Below, piece after piece: positions 1-11,859 of a stretch of 64,000 nucleotides of DNA. The stretch covers positions 8,656,337-8,720,336 of the forward strand of contig JAQFVV010012422.1 of the NCBI GenBank assembly GCA_028023455.1. The letters run 5' to 3'. The position numbers and the translations under genes were made by a program. Numbering within the stretch: the first letter of the stretch is position 1; each line of letters starts with the position of its first letter. Under the pieces are notes generated by a model. That model ran no database searches. It was not told where the DNA came from and was given only the letters and a program-made list of their open reading frames with translations. Origin of the DNA: Epiperipatus broadwayi. Lineage: Eukaryota; Onychophora; Udeonychophora; Euonychophora; Peripatidae.

Positions 1-598
1 GTTTTTTGTCAAAGTATAAAGCAAGTTATATGATAAAAAAAAAAAAATTGTGCAGAATAATTTAAATTTAATGCTATGATACTAAAAATTATAAGTATTC
101 TCTAATTTCAAAGTCATAATTAATCACAAATAAATTATATAAAATTTTGAGGAATTCATTAATGTGTCTATTAATAAATATTAAAATAGTATGTTAATTC
201 TGTAAATGGATTCTTTAATCGTCAGAGATCGCATCTGGAAAATCATAAAATCCTTAATAAAAGTCATATTTTATTGTTTTAATTTTACTACCAATGATAT
301 CAGCCATTTTCAATCTTGCGATCGATATGTGTTAAAAATAATCAGATTCAGACTCTTAAGATAAACTGTTTTTCTAGAATAAAGTGCTTCTCTAAGAATA
401 GTTTTAGGACAAAATTATTCTTTGTTTGACACTTTCTTAGTATTAATATTGCTTTTTGTTCTTTACTGATTAGTTTTTTTAGCAATTTCTATTAACACAA
501 GTTATTTTTTGACAATGTCTAAACATAATAAACCTTCAGAAATATTACCAAATTCATCACTTCCTTTTTTTTTTTTTGCTGTATTATCTTACATAAAT

Positions 599-896
599 GC
601 AATTTATCCACTGCACTTAAACATTTTTAGCAAAAATCTTTTATTATACATATATGCATAGACAATCTATGTTTCAACTGTCCTGCAGTCTTCTTCAGAG
701 CCAATTTTACTTTAATTTTTTACACAGCCTATGTTTCGACCATCCTGAAGTCTTTTTCAGGGCCACTTTTACTTTAATTTTTTTACTTTTAAAAAATTAA
801 AATAAAGAAAGTTCGAAACGTAGATTGTGTATGCATATATATATACAATAAAAAAAAAAATTCTAAAAATTGTTTAAAATACAGTGGATAAATTGC
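599..896. mobile_element. Foldback/MITE-like element carrying two hairpin modules
   Basis: Roughly 300-bp inverted-repeat element. Outer ends GCAATTTATCCACTG (599-613) and CAGTGGATAAATTGC (882-896) are perfect complements. A second inverted pair surrounds TATGCATAGACAATCTATG on the left and its complement at about 818-840. Inside the left half, two direct copies of about 62 bp each carry, on the minus strand, the CTGAAGAAGAC...GAAAC module (671-698 and 733-760). No coding capacity. Confidence 0.7.
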
Positions 897-1145
897 AGTC
901 ATAATAAACATTATTATATAAAATTGATCTTAATGAATTATGTGTTATAATACATTATTTATTCACAATATGTCAATTCTTATTGAGTGGTTACAAATGA
1001 TTAAAGGTAAAATGTGCACTAAGCTATCTGTATGAGTAAAATAACTCACTCACAGTGAATATCTTAACATTCATTACCAATCTCAATTATCCTGGGATTT
1101 TAAAGTTCAAGTTTAGAATAGTTATACACTATCCATTATTTAAAA

Positions 1146-1200
1146 CATGACTAGATGGGTTGACAATGATCATGCTATCTGAAAAAAAAAATCCTAAGCT
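1146..1200 (+). repeat. Dispersed repeat copy A (pairs with about 39427)
   Basis: The segment with GGTTGACAATGATCATGCT recurs at 39427-39480 as GGTTGACAATGACCAGACT with similar flanks, so the two share an ancestor. Copy B is followed by GATTCAAATCCC, which resembles a pol III B box. A tRNA-derived SINE is possible but not proven. Confidence 0.45.
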
Positions 1201-2911
1201 TGTTTGGGAAATCAACTGCTTACAAAAACCTCCAAACTCCATCCAGATTTTCCCTGAATGTAGTTGTAGTAGGCTAATACATTAATCAGTACCCTATAAG
1301 GATCTTGAAATGTATTAATTAAAAACAGAAATTGACCATACTGGAAGATGATAGTTTTAATCAGGATTGTAGTTGTGAATATGCTGATTTGATTACCTTC
1401 CTCTTATAATATTGCAATTCTAAAGTTTCTTGTAAACTTTCCTAAAAATCTTCCATTAATATGAATTATGATAATAGAGTGGTTCCATTCTTTATGGTGT
1501 GTTGAAAAATTGAAAGAAGTAAAGAGTGAAAACTGATTTTGCTTCCTACAACTTATTTATGGCTTGAACATACTTGGAAACTATGTTGGTTTAAATTTAA
1601 CTTAACTGAAAAATATCGAAAGCTTTGGCATATTTATTTTTTAAAATAACAATCTTGTTATTGATTATTTAGTTGGTAATAACTTTATTTCAAATTTTTT
1701 ATTCTTTATAATTTTTAACTAAATTATATTTATATAATTGTAATTTTTTTTTGCTCTGTAATTCAAGAATAAATTTATTTTCGCTTTTCATAATTTAACA
1801 GGCTTTTTTTGATGAATACTAGTAAATTTTTTTGAATGATATTTCACTTCTCAAATTTTGAGACTTCATTTAATCCCCCTGTCTAAATAACTGTCACACA
1901 ATATCTTCTGCTGGAAGCTAAGTAATCAGACTTCTGATCCCTGATGAATTTATTTTTTGAACTTTTTTTTAATTAAAATTTTAGATTCTGACACAATTTT
2001 CATCCTTAGTCAGATACTTATTTCATGTTATGAACACAATCTAAACTATTTAAAATGGGAAAAGAAATGATGTTTTGGCATTAAATATTAGCAGGTAATG
2101 AATAATTAGTTGCTATATTCTTTAAGTTATGTCCAGGATGTGCATCTGTAGATGTTTTTTGCACCAATACTCATACCTGCAGATCAGTCATATCATTAAC
2201 AAACTAAAAACTATTCCAAATTGCATGAAAGCTACTTTAATTCTAGCTAAAAGTACTGATCAATCACTATGTCTAAGATGGTTGCCTATCCAAATTTGAA
2301 CTCCAGATTGAGTTTTTACTCATTGGTGTCTCTTAGGAAGACATTGGATCAAACCATGTTATATTTTTTTTAAATTTCCCCTGAAACTTGCAAAAGTGTA
2401 ACTCATATTTCATAATCTGCTCCAGGCTATAATTTTAGTAATTAAACTAAAAGCTTTTATCACATGGAAGTGCATGCTATTTGATTCCTGTAAAATCTGT
2501 TCACCAATATCCACATTCAAACATGATACTTTGAGTGCATTATGCCAATGCCAAAAAAAAATTGACGAATTCATAGAAATATACTAATTGTTTTTTACTA
2601 GAGTAATGATTTAAAAATAATGTTAATAAATCTTGGGAACATTCAAGTTTTCGTAAAAAGAAAATGAACAAGACTTATTTATCAATACAAAGCAACTTCA
2701 TTTTTGGAAGGAATTCTCATCTGTGTTACAAGATTGATAAAACTATACTACTCTTAAGCTCCAATTCATATTACATCAAACATGATTTTATTTTTAATAT
2801 ACAGTTATGTGAATATTGATACAAATATATAAACTTCTATCTAGTAAAACATTAAACATTTATTATAAATAAAAATTTAAATAAAATTATAACAACAAAT
2901 AGTACTGCTAC

Positions 2912-3036
2912 CTATCAACAAGGTCTTCTGTGACAGAACGACCTTTGCCTTGCCGTGGAGGAGGATTATTACAATGGCGAATCAACCAATGAATTTCATC
3001 ACGAGCAAATGACAAACCCATAAAAACAAATAATGC
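2912..3036 (-). CDS. NCKAP1: NCKAP1 exon ([14 protein letters not shown]...)
   Basis: 125 bp, 41 codons plus two bases. Contains [20 protein letters not shown] and then a linker ending EDLVDR. Human has [20 protein letters not shown]. The Gly/Lys/Ser-rich linker followed by EDLVDR resembles fly Hem (NPPLLKNKGKSNEDLVDR) and not the vertebrate linker. Donor GTAGCA is the weakest in the gene. The codon AG| must be completed by an exon left of position 1. Confidence 0.94.
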
Positions 3037-3186
3037 CTATTAAAAATAAAAATTTTCATTAGTATTTCAATATTCAATTTCTCTAATTTACAGTACAGTA
3101 TAGAATACTTCTGAAATAAAATGACTCAACATAACAAAATACAACTATATATAAAAAATTCATTAATGATTATTCAAATTATTTAC

Positions 3187-3283
3187 TTTAGGTCCTAATA
3201 ACCCAGGCTGGTCAGTGAGAATCAATGCTAATTCCTTAAGTGCAGTCCTTAAAAATTTACGCCTCTCTCGATGAACATGTCCA
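3187..3283 (-). CDS. NCKAP1: NCKAP1 exon ([17 protein letters not shown]...)
   Basis: 97 bp: one base completing Ala, then 32 codons [20 protein letters not shown] and [12 protein letters not shown]. This is one of the most invariant segments of the family (human [29 protein letters not shown]). Donor GTAAAT is weak at +5 but the phase is right. Followed by a 150-bp intron. Confidence 0.95.
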
Positions 3284-6200
3284 CTATGAATAAAATAAAA
3301 ATAATTTTTCACTTTTCATTTAAATTTTACATATATTGTAACCGATTGGGTTACATGGTACACCCATAATAATAGTGTGTGTGTATATATATATAAAGTA
3401 AAGGAAAAGTAGAAATAAACACAGACATAAATTTTTGTAGATATTTTTCTACATTTCCTAAAATAAAATAATAATAAGTAAATGGTTAAATAATAACTCT
3501 GATTTAATATAAAAATTGTTTTATAAATTAAACTTTTAAAAGGTCTGATAAATATTATTTGTAATTCTGATTTTGAAATTTAAATGTAAGCATGTTTTTT
3601 TTTGATAATTTTAAAAAAATGTCTATTTTTGAAATCTTTAATTAATTTGTAAATTTTTATTGTCTAAGTGAAAACATGTATGTTTTCAAAAGGATTAGAG
3701 ATAAAAATAAAATTCTGTTTTCAATCAAGGTGTTGTTATCACCTCAGATGATTTTATAAAAAGGGCTGATAAAAAATATCAGTCAGTCTGGGTAATGACT
3801 TTTGAAGAGAGCAAGCAGTCTGGATAATAATTTTTGTAAGAACGGTCAGTGAAAAGTTGGTTACAATATTTTGCTGCAACTTGATGAAATGCAGAATAGC
3901 TACCAAAAACCAATGTAGCTGAAGGCAAGATAGTAGACTGTTTTCCTTAGCAGGAGTTTGAATTCACATGGAGAAAATGACCCACTTCTTTGTGCTGAAA
4001 TTCATAGCCTTAACTATGGCAGTTGCTTGCCTGAAATCTATTAAACCAAGACAGCTGCTTGCCTGGAACAGTTCTACACAGACGGGAGACCAACTACGGA
4101 CCAACATTATACATGGATTATACTTTTTCCTGATGATGACGATCCCTAAACCAAACTTACCAGGGAACCCAAGCTTGCTGAAGAAGCAATTATATATATG
4201 TCTGATGTATCTAAAAGCAGAGAAGAACAGATAAAAATTATATACAGCTGTGGTGAGTAAGGTTATATATGATAATGAAATTTTAAATAATTTCTTCAGT
4301 AAAATTACATTTTGAAAGTGATGCGTGAATTTGTACTTTTTATGTTTATGGTGGGTGTATAGTTGAACGGGGCTCTCTGGATGCAGTGTGTTCATGACAC
4401 TCCGAAGTATCGGTTCGGCACTGTCTAAACCTAGATGTTGAGCTCCCAGAGTAGTCCAGCGGTGAATATATATAGGCCTCACAAATAGGCCTTGGTCTCA
4501 TGAATAGACCTCATTTATACCCCTAAGTCTCACAGAGATGAGCAGGGTTGGCTCAATGCCTTTTTTTTTTTTTTCTGGATACTACTCTTTGAGGATGATC
4601 TGTCTGGGTACTTAGAAAGGGCAGTGCTTAAAAATGAGGTATTTTCTTGCGACGTCATGGAGCTTTGAATACTGATAGTTCATGTTTGGCTACCTACTTA
4701 TCATGGCACGGGGAGCTGCTGTTCACATATTCTCTTTTGCTATCTCACCTTGCCTACTTCATCAGCATTAACTCATCAAGCAGAAAGACATCTTAAAATC
4801 TATATATATATATTTTTATTCTATAAAACGATATTAGTTTAAAATCATTTATTAAAGAAGAACTGTTTAAAGTTATATTTATAATTTAGAAGAAAAAAAA
4901 GTACAAACAAAGTTATAATTAATAGTCAAGAAAAAGATTTCCAAAAATCTTTTAGACTAGGAAAGAAAAGACATTAAAAGAATATATACTTTCAATATTG
5001 AATTGATAAAGAAAAATATGACATTATTGTAACAAGTTGAAATAGATAGAAGTCAGTGTGCGTGTACACGCACACTCATATATGTAAAATTTTAATATTA
5101 TTTTTGATTAAATATCAATTCTTTTTTTTTTATATTAATTGTATATTATAAATCGCATGACTGTGTGCATATATATATTTAAACCATTGTAATAACATGA
5201 ATTGTAGCTTGTAATTTTGTAAATTAATGTAACAATTTAAATTTTGAATAGTAATTATGTAAATCACAAATGTAATAATTATTTTATGTTTAATTGAAAT
5301 GTCATCATCATATATTATAAAACGCATGTCTGTGTACGAATATATGTATGCGTTTATAGATACCCATTAAGAAATAATGCAGTTAATGTAATAATTTGAA
5401 TTTTGTAGTAATCTTATAAATTACAGAGTGATGACTTTATTATTGTGTATCATTCAAAATCAGAACCCTTAACCTATAAGACCTTAAATATCATTTTTTT
5501 TTGTTATTAATAAACTTATTTAATTGTTAAAAATTGTTTCCATCATCTCTTGGTCACATACAGTAATAGAGCTTGTGTTCTCTGAGCTAGATTCGTGCAC
5601 GGGATGAATATATAAATGGGGATGTGTATTTAGTGCTTTGGGGCATCCAGAGATGATCAATCATCATCCTGGTTGGTGCAAAAGAGGATATTCTTTAAAG
5701 CCCATGCACTATATTTTATTTTAGTTTAGTCTTGTTAAAAAAATTTCAGTTTATAGTTGGCCAGTACAAGTGGCCTGAGCATTGATGGTGATCCGCATGT
5801 TTTAATGTCCCAGTATTGTTATTTAGATTTTCTGCTTGTGTATTTTAATGTATGGGCACTAAGCTGGTGCATCCAAGTTATGTTTAAACAATTGCCCAAG
5901 CTGGCAAAGGGCTCAATAGTTAGCCTGGTCTACAGAAGACCCATTTCCAATCCAGTCACAAGGTTGACTGTTGATTTCTGATTTATTGTGCTGATTCTTT
6001 TATTCCCATCAATGATGATGATGGATGGTTATTTCTCTCGAGTATTTACTTGTACTTATTTTTTAAAAATTATAATGCTGGTTGATACATTATTGATTTA
6101 TAGTTAATCGTAGTTGCTCTTATGAGTTAGCTGGCTGATCTCTCAATGATCTCAGAGATTCTCTAATCTCATGTTCTTATATCTTTAAATATCACTCATA

Positions 6201-6675
6201 CATATACTTTTTTTTTTTTGTATTTTATTTCACTGGAGTTGATGATGATATTCCATCAACCCAGATTCATTTTCTATTTCCAACCCGTTACAATATATAT
6301 AAAATCAATTCTGTAAAAAACTAAAACTTATGTGATGAGATGGAATCGGCAAACAATTTGAGATGAATCTATAAAAAATAGCGCTCAACTCAAAAACTCA
6401 AATATGGAGTAGACTTAATGATATGTTAGTTTCTAAACATTTCTCAAATTTATAATAATATTTTCAGTATGAAAGTTATATACAATTTTTTTAACAATCA
6501 CACCACCCCCCACTGTTCTCAGTAAGCTTCTGATTTATATTTTCAGAAATGGCAAAATATATTTAATATAAAACTTAGGTCAAAAAATCATATCACAAGA
6601 ATTGATTAAAAAATGTCTTATGTAACAATCAAAGTAATAAAAAGTTAATAATCATCAAAAAAAAAAAAAACTTAC
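3284..6675 (-). other. NCKAP1 intron, 3.4 kb
   Basis: Mostly A+T-rich. The stretch 3730-4560 is visibly richer in G+C than its surroundings and contains overlapping open frames on both strands (88 codons at 3968-4234 plus; 172 codons at 3964-4482 minus) that I cannot match to any family. It ends at a run of 16 or more T. A second mixed-composition patch lies at 5530-6000. Both look like decayed repeats, not genes. Confidence 0.6.
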
Positions 6676-6732
6676 GCATTCTGTAATGCAAAATTGTGTG
6701 CATCTTTCACTTCTGATACTCTTTTATTGTAT
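6676..6732 (-). CDS. NCKAP1: NCKAP1 exon (GYNKRVSEVKDAHN...)
   Basis: 57 bp. The first base completes GG|A (Gly), then 18 codons YNKRVSEVKDAHNFALQN, then GC of a split Ala codon. Fly has GYSKRIGEVKDAYNTAVQKA. It is flanked by a 76-bp intron on the 5' side and a 3.4 kb intron on the 3' side. Donor is GTAAGT after a purine-rich end. Confidence 0.94.
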
Positions 6733-6808
6733 CTAAAATGTTTGGAAAATATAAAATTAAGTAAACCACATAAATGATAATAAAATATCAGCAATAAAAA
6801 AAACTCAC

Positions 6809-6962
6809 CCTTTAATGCCCTCAAATAAGCTTTGTGCATAGCCATGGAAAGATAAAATTTCATCTCTAAAGAGAGTAATGACCCAGCTACCATGCAAAGC
6901 TTGAATCCATAACTCTGTTGCACCTGGCTGAGATAGTTGTCCATGGCAAAGCATAAAGCCAA
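6809..6962 (-). CDS. NCKAP1: NCKAP1 exon (FGFMLCHGQL...)
   Basis: 154 bp: two bases completing a Phe codon, 50 codons, then two bases of a Gly codon. Contains GFMLCHGQLSQPGATELWIQ and ITLFRDEILSFHGYAQSLF, matching human GFILCHGILN, LFRDEVFHIH and the fly equivalents. Donor is GTGAGT. A longer out-of-frame reading frame crosses this exon and the 76-bp intron beside it; it is a shadow. Confidence 0.95.
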
Positions 6963-7017
6963 CTGAAAACAAAAAATGCACATTAACATTTTCAATACAA
7001 CCAAAAAAAAAACGTAA

Positions 7018-7458
7018 GATTTAAACCAATTTTAATAAATAAAATTAAAAGGTAAAAATATCTAGTAATTTATTTATTTGCCTCTTTTGCATGTTGATAT
7101 TTAATATATGTGTACGTAAACATTTCAATTCATGAAATAAATAAATAAGTCTGAATATGTTATTAAGATAATTTAAAAGCTAAATTCCAAACGCCACCAA
7201 AATGTTATATCAATGCCACTCTATTTTGTCAGATAATTAACTTTTATCTGATAGAGTGGCACTGTTATAACAAAATGGCCAAAAAATTTAAGATTTAAAC
7301 TGCTTTTATTAAATAAAATTAAAAGGTAAAAATATCTAGAAATTTACCTATTTGCCTCTTATGAGTGTTGATATTTAATATATGCATGTAAACCAATACA
7401 TGAAACAAACAAGTCCGAATATGTTACTAAGATAATTTAAAAGCTAAATTCTGAAAGA
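7018..7458. repeat. Imperfect tandem duplication, about 170-bp homologous blocks
   Basis: 7018-7196 and 7289-7458 are clearly homologous: both contain AAATAAAATTAAAAGG, GTAAAAATATCTAG and AAGATAATTTAAAAGCTAAA. Each block is followed by its own palindrome (7203-7276 and 7488-7568) whose arms contain TTATCTGA and an ...GTTATAAC end. The unit is therefore block plus hairpin, duplicated at a spacing of about 271 bp. Confidence 0.7.
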
Positions 7459-7568
7459 AATGCTTTTTAAATGAACTTGTGAATAATGCCGACCTTTCTG
7501 TTATATCAACAGCATTGTCAGATAATCAACTTTTATCTGACAGAATGGCATTGTTATAACAAAAGGTG
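7203..7568. repeat. Two related hairpins of a foldback family
   Basis: Arms such as TGCCACTCTAT/ATAGAGTGGCA (7203-7276) and GTCAGATAATC/CTTTTATCTGAC (7488-7568) are inverted repeats around a short loop. The same AAATGAACTT...TTATCTGACA architecture recurs at 19221-19390 and, more distantly, at 46520-46640, so this is a dispersed palindromic family. Confidence 0.55.
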
Positions 7569-7755
7569 GGTTTTTTATAAGTTCAATTAAAAATCATTCC
7601 TTTAGGAATCCAGCCTGTGAATTATCTTACCAACGTATTCAAACTTGTTTGTTCCCTGAATTGGTTTATATTCTTAGCATTACATATATGATAAGCCACA
7701 AAATTATTTTAGTGCTTGTTAAAAATCATTAATATATATATCGTAATGTTCTCTG

Positions 7756-8927
7756 GTCAATTTAGACTTTATACATTATGAATTAATCTATTTGTTAATT
7801 AAGTTATATCTGCGTTTATTCATTCTGAGTATTAGAAAGCTTCACAGAAGGTAACTACATTTCCAGATTAACTCGCCTAATTCTTTTATTCGAATTTGCA
7901 TTGCCGGTGGAATCACTTTTTTATTTATTTAAGAGGGTGCCACACTGATTTTCGTCACATCGCATTGTCAATTCAAAATAAATAACTAAAAGTAAGATCA
8001 GGATTATGTTTTCTTGTCACTTAATTAATCTGTTGAACAAAATTTCCCCAGGCTTTAGACAAGAATATTGGCATAGGTAATTTATACATTTCTCAATCTT
8101 TTTTTTTACTAGTAAAATCTAATAAACTAAAATTAAGAACGTACAATGAAAAGTTTATATTAATGGTAAAATATTTTATTACGACAAATTAAATCATTTA
8201 AATGATAATTATTAATAAAAATAGAAGGAACATACATACGCACATCCAGATAATAATGTTAATCAAATAATTAAATAGTTCCTATTTCAATTTTCTTCTT
8301 AAGTTTCTTCTAGAAAGCAATCCATGGATAAAATGTCTCTTTGTTGGTATTTGGAATTCATTGTTAAAGTTTATAGTTAAATTTAGTTTGCAAGCATATT
8401 GGATTAGACACAAGTTAGAGTATTAATTACAACTTACCGGTAAGTTCTGCAAGTTTATGTAGATCGTAGATTTTTGTAGCATACATGTATTTCTTGGGAT
8501 GAAGAATTGGTTGTTAGTTAACTTTGATTTCTTCTGTTGATATTTTCATGTTCCTGGTCTGTTTTAAGGCTAGACTCGAAAGCTTATTGGAGTGACCTCT
8601 TTATGATGAAAGAAGTTGTCCACTAACACTCCGGTTTCCACTCTCGCATGATGACTTGGTTCAGCAAATGAGTAGTCCTGGATATAGACATTTTCTCTAT
8701 CCAGGACCCACGGAAAACACCAGCCAAAAAAACAAGACACATTTTCTGTCAATTTAGACTTTATACATTATCAATTTCTTAATGTATTTGTTAATTAAGT
8801 TACATTTGCATTTATTCATTCTGGGTATTAGAAAGCTTCACAGAACGTAACTACATTTCCTGATTAACTCGCTTAATTTTTTATTCGAATTTGCACATCT
8901 AGCGGAATCAGTTTTTTATTTATTTAG
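7756..8927. repeat. Direct repeat pair (about 176 bp each, 816 bp apart)
   Basis: 7756-7931 and 8748-8927 are close copies (shared GTCAATTTAGACTTTATACA, TAGAAAGCTTCACAGAA and CGAATTTGCA). The spacing and size could be short LTRs of a small element or a segmental duplication. I found no target duplication, primer site or gag/pol between them. The 60-codon frame at 8570-8752 is not recognisable. Confidence 0.55.
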
Positions 8928-10043
8928 ATAAACAATCTATATGCATTTCTATTCCTCTCCACTTTTAACTTTAATTACATAGACAATATCAAACATAAAT
9001 AACTTTCACTGTACATATCCAAAAAAAATGAATTACATAAAAAAAAATTAAACTATTTCTAATTTTTTTTTAGCTTTTAAATATTACTCCATACCAACAC
9101 TTGAACTATATGTATAAATATACAGTTAAATATATATACGAGTGTGTTTTTAGTGTTAAATTTCAAATTTCAATCAAACAGAAATTATATCAAATTACTG
9201 AATGTGAAGATTTACAATTTCAGCTTTTAGGTATTGAACTTGATATTAAAAAGTTGTTAACTCTTCGCCAAAGATGAAGCTTGCATTAAACATTAGCAAT
9301 ACTATATCATGCAAAAATCATTATTATAGAATGAGTTGTGTTTTCAAGTTGTTTCAATTTTCTTTTAAATTTAATTTTCTATATATCATTCATTTGCATA
9401 TTTGCAACTATTAATCAATTACTGTTTAGATATAAGTCAATTTGCATTCTTAAACGTTTTTTTTTCCGTACTTCTACATAGTTTGCTATTCCATACTTAT
9501 TATACAATGACTTTTTTGTGCGTTGGAAAGTGCAAGTAATGGTTGAATATAAAGTTATTCTGATAATTTTTTTTCACTAATTATATTTTAACTCTATAAT
9601 TAAATTTCTTATTAAATTTCACATTACATTAAAATAAATTTTGATTTTTTTCTAGATGATGATTTTTTTTTTTCAGATTTCAAAAAAAAAATAATATTTT
9701 GCAAAAAAAATCACTTTAAGCACATTTCATCGAAAGTGAGATGAACAGGAAAGAATGTTTTGAAATAAAAAGGAAGCAATGATCTGAAACAGATTTAAAA
9801 TCATTATATTAGATGATTTCTCAGTTTGTTAAGATTTAATAAAATGAATTATTCATACTTCACGTTTTTATTTTTAGTGAATAAGTAACTCAAACTGATA
9901 TTATGCCCAACCTGGCAGTTCTGAAAATGCTCAATATACTAATTTTTATCACATTTACCTATAAATTTCATTAAGTTTATGCTAACTATTTTCAAAAATG
10001 AAAGAGAAGAAGAGAGGATTGTTTTGACAAAAAATTTTATATA

Positions 10044-11158
10044 CTCCTGGGTCTCTTTTTACGCGGACTTATTTAACACGATTTTGAAGTTACGCAATTC
10101 GTGTTTCACCGGAAGTCGAACTCCGATATTGCGCTATTACTTTAAATAATAAATTTCGCGCACTTACGTTATATTGAAAGTAATAGCACATTATTGAAAT
10201 TTGACTTTCAACTTAGTAATTTCAATATTTTCAGTGCTTTATAATAGTAAGATTTTATGCAATAATGAAATTAAAATCATGATTTCCACATTTTATGTAT
10301 ACACACATTAAATTTTACAAGATTATAATGTAAATTTGTTCAAACATTGTGTGTGTTAATTTTGCATTTTAAATCACATTCTGTTTTTGCTTTTTAAAAA
10401 AGAATGTAATCAATTATTAATCATTTAGTGTCCACAAGTTTATTTTTAAAAGGTCAGTAATAGCAGTGGGCACAATTAAATTTGACAATTAAAAATTAAA
10501 ATCTGATTTTTAATTGTAATTAACGATTTAAAAACTATTTACAGCGACTTGAAATAATGTGATGTGAAATTTGATTTTTAAACGGAATTGAAAATTAAAG
10601 ACAAAAATAAAAATTTAATTTTTAGTTGTTAGTTTTAATTAAATTTTTCCCAGCAGTGGTGAATAAATGTCTTTTTATTATCATAAGTCTAAGTTCATAA
10701 ACAATTAATAAAATCATCGTCTCAAAGATTAATTACTAATTACGTTGTCAACAGAAAACCATTAACACAACATGAGAGTGCAAACGAACGTGTGTTTCGG
10801 CAAATAGCGATAATAATTAAAACGTGTATAAAAAAATGTAAATTACCATACTGTAAATTATGCATAAAATATATTATTTTGAATAAAATTAAATATTATA
10901 GTTAAAAAAAGTTTGTCTTGTATCAATTTTTTTCAAATTTGAAATTTTTTATTAGTCATATTTTATTTCCTTATTTTTTTTTTTTTTTTGCGCGAATTTT
11001 AAAGTAATTTTACGTTGGTGCTTTGCTTTTACGCGAATTTTGAAAAATTACAGACCGCATCCCCCCTTTTTCAATGTAAGTTACGTCTATTTTGTCGCGA
11101 TTTCGTTTTCGCGTGTTTTCTGAGGAACCTATCTATCGTGTAAAACGAGACTCAAGTG
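10044..11158 (+). mobile_element. Tigger/pogo-like non-autonomous element, copy 1
   Basis: 1115 bp, flanked by TA on both sides. Left end CTCCTGGGTCTC; right end complement begins CACTTGAGTCTCG. Family terminal repeat is CACCTGGGTCTCGTTTTACG, whose layout and TA target site resemble Tigger elements. Carries an internal palindrome around GAAGTCGAACTCCGATA. No transposase frame survives. Confidence 0.75.
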
Positions 11159-11810
11159 TATAATAATTCCTACAATAATAATATTTATATGGTCCATATA
11201 TAAAAATCCATCTTAAAATGTAAGTTTATAATTAACAAATTTTCTTTTTTTTCCTATTCATAAATTAGACAATGTCCAGGACAATTAAAACATCTCAATA
11301 TTGTAGTAAAAACAAAGGGTTTTTTTTTTTTCTTCAGATGTTACTTAAATAGAAAAACTTATTATCAATATTAAAAAAAAGATTTCATATTATGTTATAA
11401 TGTTACAATCTACTGAAAATATAGCTTTGTTTTATACTTGGTGATAAGAGTAGTAGCCAATCAGCCGATTAAAATAAAAAGAAATATCTATCAATTAGTC
11501 AACTAAATGGAACTGTTGGCTCACCAGTATTCTATGAATGCTTGAATGGTTCAGACTTTCAAACAACTAACCATATGATTTTTTTTATAATGCTACTATA
11601 ATTCTTTTATAATATATAAGAATGAATTAAATCACTGTTAAAATATCCCAAGAACAAAAATTATCATACATTCTAGAATAAAAAAGTATATCCCTTAAAA
11701 ATTAATTTTATTGGAGAAATTATATTTTAATTAATAAAATTTTACATTTGTTACGTAGATGTGTTGAGTATTAAAAAATTTTAGTGAAAAAAAAAAGATC
11801 CAATACTTAC

Positions 11811-11859
11811 ATATAAGCCAACGTTCCATTGTGTCTAATGAGATGTATTCACAAGGCAT
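11811..11859 (-). CDS. NCKAP1: NCKAP1 exon (MPCEYISLDTMERWLI)
   Basis: 49 bp, 16 codons plus one base: MPCEYISLDTMERWLI, against human MPCEYLSLDAMEKWII and fly MSCEYISLEAMDRWII. Donor is GTAAGT and acceptor is TTACAG. The trailing T joins TT of the next exon to give the conserved Phe. Confidence 0.95.

Larger units (their letters stand above)
1..2911 (-). other. NCKAP1 intron (incomplete at left edge)
   Basis: A+T-rich intron sequence. It contains the foldback element at 599-896 and one copy of a dispersed repeat near 1146. I see no coding exon; the next family segment (fly QLPELLFHMEEL) is not present in any frame I read. Confidence 0.8.
6963..11810 (-). other. NCKAP1 intron, 4.8 kb
   Basis: Holds a tandem duplication with hairpins (7018-7570), a direct-repeat pair (7756-7931 and 8748-8927) and a Tigger-like element (10044-11158). 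The remainder is A+T-rich without supported features. Confidence 0.7.

Noticed and set aside
3964-4482. 172-codon minus-strand open frame as a gene
   Set aside because: No recognisable domain, low-complexity A+T-driven residues, fully overlapped by a plus frame, and inside an intron of a gene on the same strand.
7203-7568. CRISPR-like repeats
   Set aside because: Only two copies, both palindromic and part of a larger duplication; the context is eukaryotic introns.
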